The position numbers and the translations under genes were made by a program. This document shows, one piece after another, positions 1 through 4,923 of a stretch of 7,517 nucleotides of DNA (position 1 is its first letter; the number at the start of each line of letters is the position of its first letter). Location of the stretch: assembly GCA_003486675.1 (NCBI GenBank), contig DNGG01000634.1:2089-9605 (forward strand). Reading direction: 5' to 3'. The stretch is from Cyanobacteria bacterium UBA11372. GTDB lineage: Bacteria > Cyanobacteriota > Cyanobacteriia > Cyanobacteriales > Aerosakkonemataceae. The notes beneath the pieces are model-generated. The model saw nothing but the letters and a program-made list of their open reading frames with translations. It did no database searches and was not told the origin of the DNA.

Positions 1-15
1 GGGGGGCAGGGGGGG
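1..15. repeat. G-rich low-complexity tract at the window edge
   Basis: Two G runs (six and seven) are separated by CA. G-rich strings with CAGGGG spacing are, from memory, common in intergenic low-complexity repeats of filamentous cyanobacteria. Here the tract sits in the open frame of the first kinase, where dCache coding sequence would be expected. It may mark a damaged 5' end or the edge of an intergenic repeat. The boundary is cut by the window. Confidence 0.35.
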
Positions 16-2220
16 TTAGGTTTGTCCCGCTTTCGGTTAGCAACCCCAAATCAATCTACTTGCTTGCAGGGAGTCATCGGAGTGGATTTTGTCCTCACTC
101 ATATCGGCAAGTTTCTCAATACTTTGAAAATTGGTAAGTCTGGGACAACATTTATCATCGAGAGAGCCGGGTTAATGGTTGCATCTTCCACAAAAGAAGA
201 ACCATTTTTGCGGGGGAAAGATGGCAAAATCGCTGCCAGACTTGCAGCTACAGAAAGTCGCGTACCGTTGATTCAAGGTACGGCGAAATATTTAAGCGAT
301 CGCAACAGCAATTTTGCCAAAATTCAAAGTAACCAACTATTCATAGCGAAGATTGCTGGAAAAACTCAATTTATCCATATTGCACCTTTGAAAGATAGTC
401 AGGGTATTGACTGGTTAATTGTTGTGGTAATTCCAGAATCAGATTTTATGGAGCAAATTAACGCCAATAACCGCACCACTATTTTGCTATGTATTGCCGC
501 ATTAGTCATAGCAGTAATTGTCGGAATTTTGACCGCTGAGTGGGTTACGCAGCCAATTTTACGCTTGAATGCCGCCGCTAAAAACATCGCCAAAGGAGAC
601 TGGGATAAAACAGTAGAAATTAACCGCACCGATGAAGTGGGAGAACTTGCCAAGTCATTTAACAGCATGGCGCAACAGTTGCAAGAATCCTTTGAAACCT
701 TAGAAGAAAAAGTTAAAGCAAGAACGGCTGAGTTAGAAATTGCCAAAGAAAAAGCCGAAGTTGCCAACCAAGCCAAAAGCACATTTATTGCTAACATGAG
801 CCACGAATTGCGCTCGCCGCTCAACGCCATTATCGGCTTTTCTCAACTCATGGTTCGCAGCCAAAGTTTGCCTAAAGAGCAACTAGAAAATGTCAGCATT
901 ATTAACCGCAGCGGCGAACATTTACTCACTTTAATTAACAACGTTTTAGATTTATCCAAAATCGAAGCTGGACGCACCACCCTTAACGAAAAAGACTTTG
1001 ATTTAATCCGGCTGATTTCCGATATAGAAGATATGTTCCGCCTCAAAGCAGAAGACAAAGGATTGCAATTATTAGTCGAACATACCCCCGATGTGCCGCG
1101 ATACATCCGCACCGATGAAGTCAAATTGCGGCAAGTTTTAATTAACCTGATTAATAACGCGCTCAAATTCACTGAAGAAGGCGGCGTATCAGTGAGAGTT
1201 GGCATCGGTAATCCTGAACAATCGGCAATTACCCATTACCAATTACCCTCGTTCCCTGGCTCTGCCTGGGAACGCCATTACCAATTAACCTTTGAAGTCG
1301 AAGATACTGGTTTTGGGATTGCCCCGGAAGAATTAGATAGTCTTTTTGAAGCATTTGTGCAAACTGAAACCGGAAAACAAGCCCAAGAAGGAACGGGTTT
1401 AGGATTGCCGATTAGCCGCAAATTCGTAGAGTTAATGGGGGGTGAAATGACGGTAATTTCTACAGTGGGAGTTGGAACAATTTTCAAATTCGATATTCAG
1501 GCTAGCCTTGCTGATGCGGTGGAAGTTGAAAGCCAAAAAACAACAAGGAGAGTTATTGCCATCGAGCCAAATCAACCTCAATATCGGATTTTGATTGTGG
1601 ATGACAAATTGCTCAATCGCCAACTGCTAATTAAATTGCTCAATCCCCTCGGTTTTGAATTGAAAGAAGCGAGTAATGGCAAAGAAGCGATCGCCATCTG
1701 GAATGAATGGGAACCGCACTTAATTTGGATGGATATGCGAATGCCAGTAATGGATGGTTACGAAGCCACCAAACAGATAAAAAGTACCACCAAAGGTCAA
1801 GCAACTGCGGTTATTGCTCTGACTGCGAGCGTTTTAGAAGAAGAAAGAGCCGTGGTGCTATCAGCGGGTTGCGATGATTTTATGCGGAAACCGTTCCGGG
1901 AAGCAGATATTTTTGAAGCGATGCACAAACATATTGGAGTAGGTTATATATATGAAGATTTAAATCCATCTGACTCGATGACAACAAAAGAAAGTGGCAA
2001 GGAAATATTGACTGCTGCCGCCTTTAAAGAGTTGCCTGTAGAATGGGTGGCTAATTTGGAACGGGCAATCCTTAATATTGACTTGAATTTAATTGCTCAA
2101 GAGAGCGATCGCATTCGTTCTCAAAATCCAGAACTGGCAGATGCGATCGCACATTGCCTGCAAAATTTTGAGTACGATAAGATTTTAAATTTAATTGCAC
2201 AGAATAACCCACCGGAATAA
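1..2220 (+). CDS. Hybrid sensor histidine kinase (partial dCache-HAMP-HisKA-HATPase-receiver), 5' end missing
   Basis: Membrane-bound hybrid kinase that should autophosphorylate on His and pass phosphate to its own receiver. The frame is open to the window edge; the first usable start is TTG at 22, and residue numbers count from it. About residues 17-146 match the membrane-proximal part of a dCache sensor (GVIGVDF, LKIGKSG, WLIVVVIPESDFM), closely resembling the third gene. One TM segment follows (about 152-171), then HAMP (about 174-226) and a short coiled coil. HisKA has H261 in SHELRSPLNA. The ATPase has N375/N379, DTGFG from 428 and GTGLGL from 457. The receiver has D527/D528, phospho-acceptor D571, T601 and K623. 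A helical extension (about 662-728) ends the protein and has no HPt-type HxxKG motif. The first sensor half and first TM are not visible: either upstream of the window or lost, because the extreme 5' end is a G-rich tract unlike dCache sequence. Ligand unknown. Confidence 0.93.
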   Translation, partial: GGQGGLGLSRFRLATPNQSTCLQGVIGVDFVLTHIGKFLNTLKIGKSGTTFIIERAGLMVASSTKEEPFLRGKDGKIAARLAATESRVPLIQGTAKYLSDRNSNFAKIQSNQLFIAKIAGKTQFIHIAPLKDSQGIDWLIVVVIPESDFMEQINANNRTTILLCIAALVIAVIVGILTAEWVTQPILRLNAAAKNIAKGDWDKTVEINRTDEVGELAKSFNSMAQQLQESFETLEEKVKARTAELEIAKEKAEVANQAKSTFIANMSHELRSPLNAIIGFSQLMVRSQSLPKEQLENVSIINRSGEHLLTLINNVLDLSKIEAGRTTLNEKDFDLIRLISDIEDMFRLKAEDKGLQLLVEHTPDVPRYIRTDEVKLRQVLINLINNALKFTEEGGVSVRVGIGNPEQSAITHYQLPSFPGSAWERHYQLTFEVEDTGFGIAPEELDSLFEAFVQTETGKQAQEGTGLGLPISRKFVELMGGEMTVISTVGVGTIFKFDIQASLADAVEVESQKTTRRVIAIEPNQPQYRILIVDDKLLNRQLLIKLLNPLGFELKEASNGKEAIAIWNEWEPHLIWMDMRMPVMDGYEATKQIKSTTKGQATAVIALTASVLEEERAVVLSAGCDDFMRKPFREADIFEAMHKHIGVGYIYEDLNPSDSMTTKESGKEILTAAAFKELPVEWVANLERAILNIDLNLIAQESDRIRSQNPELADAIAHCLQNFEYDKILNLIAQNNPPE
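1226..1290 (+). repeat. CCAATTA-type heptamer repeat inside a kinase gene, split by a palindrome
   Basis: Degenerate ATTACC/CCAATTA heptamers flank a palindrome. The 13-mer CCATTACCAATTA occurs at 1233-1245 and again at 1275-1287, so the palindrome sits between direct copies 42 bp (14 codons) apart. The block is translated in frame (AITHYQLP, then SFPGSAWER, then HYQL) and lies between the N box and G1 box of the ATP-binding domain. The second and third kinases carry related arrays at the same position. Confidence 0.8.
1250..1274. repeat. Palindromic element read in frame (SFPGSAWER peptide)
   Basis: Two 11-base arms (1250-1260 and 1264-1274) pair with one T-T mismatch at 1257/1267 around a TCT loop. 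The right arm reads GCCTGGGAACG. The element resembles small palindromic repeats that I recall as dispersed in cyanobacterial genomes, but family membership needs a database search. It adds about 11 codons relative to the second kinase without breaking the frame. Confidence 0.75.
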
Positions 2221-2248
2221 CGAGTATCGAGTCTCAAAAGTTCCGCCA

Positions 2249-2275
2249 CCTACTTTTCCTACTTTTCCTACTTTT
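2249..2275. repeat. Three tandem copies of CCTACTTTT
   Basis: Three perfect 9-bp units occupy 2249-2257, 2258-2266 and 2267-2275, followed by TTAAA. They begin 28 bases after the stop of the first kinase. The reverse strand reads AAAAGTAGG. This is a short intergenic tandem repeat; no function can be read from it, and it lacks the stem needed for a terminator. Confidence 0.85.
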
Positions 2276-2397
2276 TTAAAAGTTTTAATATAAACTCAAC
2301 AAATTTTGCGCTCGGATGTAATAGGAAAATGATAAAATTAAAAACGATCGGGGCAGTGTAAAAAATCAAACTAAATTGAGGTTAAACACCTAAGTAT

Positions 2398-2424
2398 ACC
2401 GATAGCGGTCAGGGGTATCTACCC
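2398..2424 (+). promoter_or_regulatory. Two adjacent small hairpins upstream of the second kinase
   Basis: ACCG (2398-2401) pairs with CGGT (2406-2409) around ATAG. GGGTA (2413-2417) is complementary to TACCC (2420-2424), giving a GGGT/ACCC stem around ATCT. They lie 3 bases apart, 43 bases before the ribosome binding site. They could be a leader structure or a regulator site, or chance, since the stems are only 4-5 bp. No known riboswitch or operator is recognised. Confidence 0.3.
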
Positions 2425-2466
2425 GGAAATGTCGAAAATGTTTGAGTAATTGTTGACTAATTGACC

Positions 2467-2470
2467 GGAG
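2467..2470 (+). promoter_or_regulatory. Ribosome binding site of the second kinase
   Basis: GGAG lies 7 bases before the ATG at 2478, good Shine-Dalgarno spacing. It supports this start, which also gives a protein beginning directly with a signal-anchor TM segment. The third kinase has no comparable site before its ATG. Confidence 0.7.
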
Positions 2471-2477
2471 TACCGCG

Positions 2478-4880
2478 ATGAAAACTCGCTACTGGCCTGG
2501 GATCGCCGCCTCATTGACAGCGGGAATTGTGTTAGCGATCGCTTGGGTTTTTGATCGCACGGAAAAAGAGCGGTTCCACCAGCGAAACCGCGCCGACGTA
2601 CTCGATCAACTAAGTGCCACCAGAGCGCGTCTGGAAGGAGCATTGAACAAGCGACTGTTTCTGACGCGGGGTTTGGTAGCATATATATCATCAAAAAATC
2701 CCAACATTAGCCAGCAGGAATTTGAAACTCTGATGCGAGTCATGGTGGCAAATAAATCGGGTATTCCCAGCGCCGCCCTGTTTAAAAACTCAATTTGCAC
2801 CCACCTTTATCCCCTGAAAGGACAAGAAGAAGCACTGGGTTTTGACCCGATGAAAATTCCAACAGAACGGGAAGCTTTCCAGAGAGCAATTGATACCAGA
2901 AACACCGTATTAGCAGGGCCAGTCGAATTAGTTGCCAAGAAAAGCGCCGCTTTTATCACCCGCACCCCAATTTTTCTCACGCCCCCCGGAAAAGCCCCCG
3001 AAAGCGGTTCCTACTGGGGAATGGTCAGCGTCGGCATCGATCGCGATACCGTGCTAAAAGAAGCCGGACTGCTTGACGGTTACACCAAACTGCAATACAG
3101 CATCCGTGGCAAAGATGGACTAGGCGCCGACGGGAAAGTATTTTTCGGAGATGAGGCAATTTTTCAGCGAGAGCCGGTAATTTTGTCAGTGACGCTACCC
3201 AACGGTTACTGGCAGTTGGCAGCCATTCCAACTGCCGGATGGCCCACCAGCGCCGCTTTATCCCGATGGTTGTGGATGGGAGCTTCGTTGACGGCGCTGT
3301 TGGCGGGTGCGTTGATGTACGTTTTGGTTAGCGCCCCAACAAGGCTGCGAGTTGCAGTCGAACGAGCAACCGAAGCACTGCGCAAAAACGAGGAAGCACT
3401 AGAACGGCGCGTTGCCGAACGCACAGCCGAGTTAGAAATTGCCAAAGAAAAAGCCGAAGTGGCAAACCAAGCTAAAAGCACCTTTTTGGCAAATATGAGC
3501 CATGAATTGCGATCGCCTCTCAACGCGATTCTCGGCTTTGCCCAACTCATGACCAGGAGTAAAACCTTACCAAAAGACCAGTTAGAAAATCTCAGCATTA
3601 TTACCCGAAGCGGCGAACATTTACTCACCTTAATTAACAATGTCTTAGACTTATCCAAAATCGAAGCCGGACGCACGACCCTCAACGAAAAAGACTTTGA
3701 CTTGCTCGGGCTGCTAGAGGATATCGAAAATATGTTCCGCCTCAAAGCAAAAGACAAAGGATTGCAATTATTAGTGGAACATACCCCCGATGTGCCGCGA
3801 TACATCCGCACCGATGAAGTCAAATTGCGGCAAGTTTTAATTAACCTAATTAGTAACGCCATCAAATTTACCGAAGAAGGCGGCGTATCAGTGAGAGCGG
3901 GCATAGGTAATCCAATTACCAATTACCAATTACCAATTACCCATTACCAATTAAATTTTGAAGTCCAAGATACTGGTTTTGGCATTGCTCCCGCCGAGTT
4001 AGAAAAACTATTTGAAGCATTTGTGCAAACTGAAGCGGGAAAACAAGCTCATGAAGGGACGGGGTTGGGATTATCTATCAGCCGCAAATTCGTGGAGTTA
4101 ATGGGGGGTGAAATTTTGGTTAATTCTACAGTGGGAAAAGGAACGACGTTCAAATTTTATATTCAAGCGATCGCAGTCACTCCCAAGCAATTAGAGAGTC
4201 AAAAAACACCGCGCCAAGTCATTGCCCTCGAACCCAACCAACCAAAGTATCGCATTTTAATTGTAGATGACAAATCCATCAATCGCCAACTGCTAATTAA
4301 ATTACTTTCTCCCCTCGGCTTTGAATTAAAAGAAGCCAATAATGGAATTGAAGCGATTGAAATTTGGCAAGCATGGTCACCGCATTTAATTTGGATGGAT
4401 ATGCGAATGCCCATCATGGATGGTTACGAAGCAACTAAACAGATCAAAAGCACTACCCAAGGTCAAGCGACGGCAATAATTGCCTTGACTGCCAGCGGGT
4501 TAGAGGAAGAAAGAGCCGTTTTTCTATCAGCGGGGTGCGATGATTTTCTGCGAAAACCCTTCCGGGAAGCAGATATTTTTGAGTTAATGCACAAACATAT
4601 CGGCGTGGATTATATCTATGAAGATTCAATTGGAGAAAAATCGGGTAAAGTGAGAGAAGATGAAGAAAAACTACTGACACGAGAGGCAATGGCGGCACTG
4701 CCGATGGCATGGGGGAATAACCTAAAACAAGCTATAGAGAATGTGGATATGAAAGCGATCGCAACCATTTTAGACCAAATTCAGACCGAAAATCCACCCC
4801 TGGCTCTGGCGATTCAATCTTGTCTAGATAACTTCGACTACGACAAGATTTTGGCTGTAATACCAGAAGTCACACCATAG
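2478..4880 (+). CDS. CHASE-domain hybrid sensor histidine kinase with C-terminal receiver
   Basis: Complete 800-aa membrane sensor kinase. A signal-anchor TM (about 7-25) precedes an extracytoplasmic CHASE domain (about 52-255; recognisable parts are RLFLTRGLVAYI, HLYPLKGQEEALGFD, VLAGPVELV and LPNGYWQLAAIP). A second TM (about 265-286) leads to a coiled coil with no HAMP or PAS. HisKA has H342 in SHELRSPLNA. The ATPase has N456/N460, DTGFG from 498 and GTGLGL from 527. The receiver has D597/D598, phospho-acceptor D641, T671 and K693. A helical extension (about 731-797) lacks an HPt histidine. CHASE domains bind small ligands such as cytokinins in plants; the bacterial ligand here cannot be read. 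The kinase-receiver core is nearly the same as in the first gene, but the sensor is unrelated. The ATPase loop contains a heptamer array. The next gene starts 43 bases downstream and may be co-transcribed. Confidence 0.97.
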   Translation: MKTRYWPGIAASLTAGIVLAIAWVFDRTEKERFHQRNRADVLDQLSATRARLEGALNKRLFLTRGLVAYISSKNPNISQQEFETLMRVMVANKSGIPSAALFKNSICTHLYPLKGQEEALGFDPMKIPTEREAFQRAIDTRNTVLAGPVELVAKKSAAFITRTPIFLTPPGKAPESGSYWGMVSVGIDRDTVLKEAGLLDGYTKLQYSIRGKDGLGADGKVFFGDEAIFQREPVILSVTLPNGYWQLAAIPTAGWPTSAALSRWLWMGASLTALLAGALMYVLVSAPTRLRVAVERATEALRKNEEALERRVAERTAELEIAKEKAEVANQAKSTFLANMSHELRSPLNAILGFAQLMTRSKTLPKDQLENLSIITRSGEHLLTLINNVLDLSKIEAGRTTLNEKDFDLLGLLEDIENMFRLKAKDKGLQLLVEHTPDVPRYIRTDEVKLRQVLINLISNAIKFTEEGGVSVRAGIGNPITNYQLPITHYQLNFEVQDTGFGIAPAELEKLFEAFVQTEAGKQAHEGTGLGLSISRKFVELMGGEILVNSTVGKGTTFKFYIQAIAVTPKQLESQKTPRQVIALEPNQPKYRILIVDDKSINRQLLIKLLSPLGFELKEANNGIEAIEIWQAWSPHLIWMDMRMPIMDGYEATKQIKSTTQGQATAIIALTASGLEEERAVFLSAGCDDFLRKPFREADIFELMHKHIGVDYIYEDSIGEKSGKVREDEEKLLTREAMAALPMAWGNNLKQAIENVDMKAIATILDQIQTENPPLALAIQSCLDNFDYDKILAVIPEVTP
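3912..3953 (+). repeat. Six-unit CCAATTA heptamer array within the second kinase
   Basis: Six 7-bp units run without gaps; five are exact CCAATTA and the fifth is CCCATTA. The 42 bp encode ITNYQLP-type heptapeptide units (three DNA units give seven codons) in the loop between the N box and DTGFG. Read in this direction the unit has no stop in any frame, whereas the reverse strand (TAATTGG) meets TAA in every frame. Loss or gain of one unit would shift the frame inside the ATP-binding domain. Confidence 0.92.
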
Positions 4881-4923
4881 GACTGTAAAATTGTAAAAAT
4901 GCTCAAAAAATAAAAATATCTCT
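4881..4923. other. Short AT-rich gap between second and third kinase genes
   Basis: The 43-bp spacer has no terminator-like stem and no clear Shine-Dalgarno sequence before the ATG at 4924. The short spacing and same strand suggest that the second and third kinases are transcribed together; this is inference. Confidence 0.5.

Larger units (their letters stand above)
2221..2477. other. Intergenic region between first and second kinase genes
   Basis: This 257-bp AT-rich gap has no supported gene. It holds a 9-bp tandem repeat near the first stop codon and two adjacent small hairpins about 55-80 bases before the second gene. No GC-rich stem followed by a T run is visible after the first stop, so no intrinsic terminator is called. 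A weak promoter-like pair, TTGCGC at 2306-2311 and GATAAA at 2331-2336, has a long 19-base spacer and is not strong enough to call. The gap is long enough for the second gene to have its own promoter. Confidence 0.6.

Noticed and set aside
399..1623. Several open frames on the minus strand opposite the first kinase, including 399-830 and 843-1205
   Set aside because: They mirror conserved kinase coding sequence, show no domain of their own and reappear opposite the same segments of the paralogs, as expected for shadows.
2005..2205. HPt phosphotransfer domain at the C-terminus of the first kinase
   Set aside because: The single His in this region (AHCLQNF) lacks the following xxKG, and the second kinase has Gln-Ser at the matching place, so phosphotransfer activity is not supported.
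2249..2280. T-rich stretch after the first kinase as a rho-independent terminator
   Set aside because: There is no GC-rich inverted repeat before the T run; the Ts belong to the 9-bp tandem repeat.
3206..3922. 238-codon minus-strand open frame opposite the second kinase
   Set aside because: It covers the conserved HisKA/ATPase coding region in antisense, is low in recognisable motifs, and its content is explained by the + strand codons.
3912..3953. CRISPR-like direct repeats
   Set aside because: The units are 7 bp, contiguous and without spacers, and they lie inside a coding frame.
4899..4913. Tiny ATG-to-stop frame (MLKK) before the third kinase
   Set aside because: It is four codons, has no ribosome binding site, and is readily expected by chance in AT-rich spacer.
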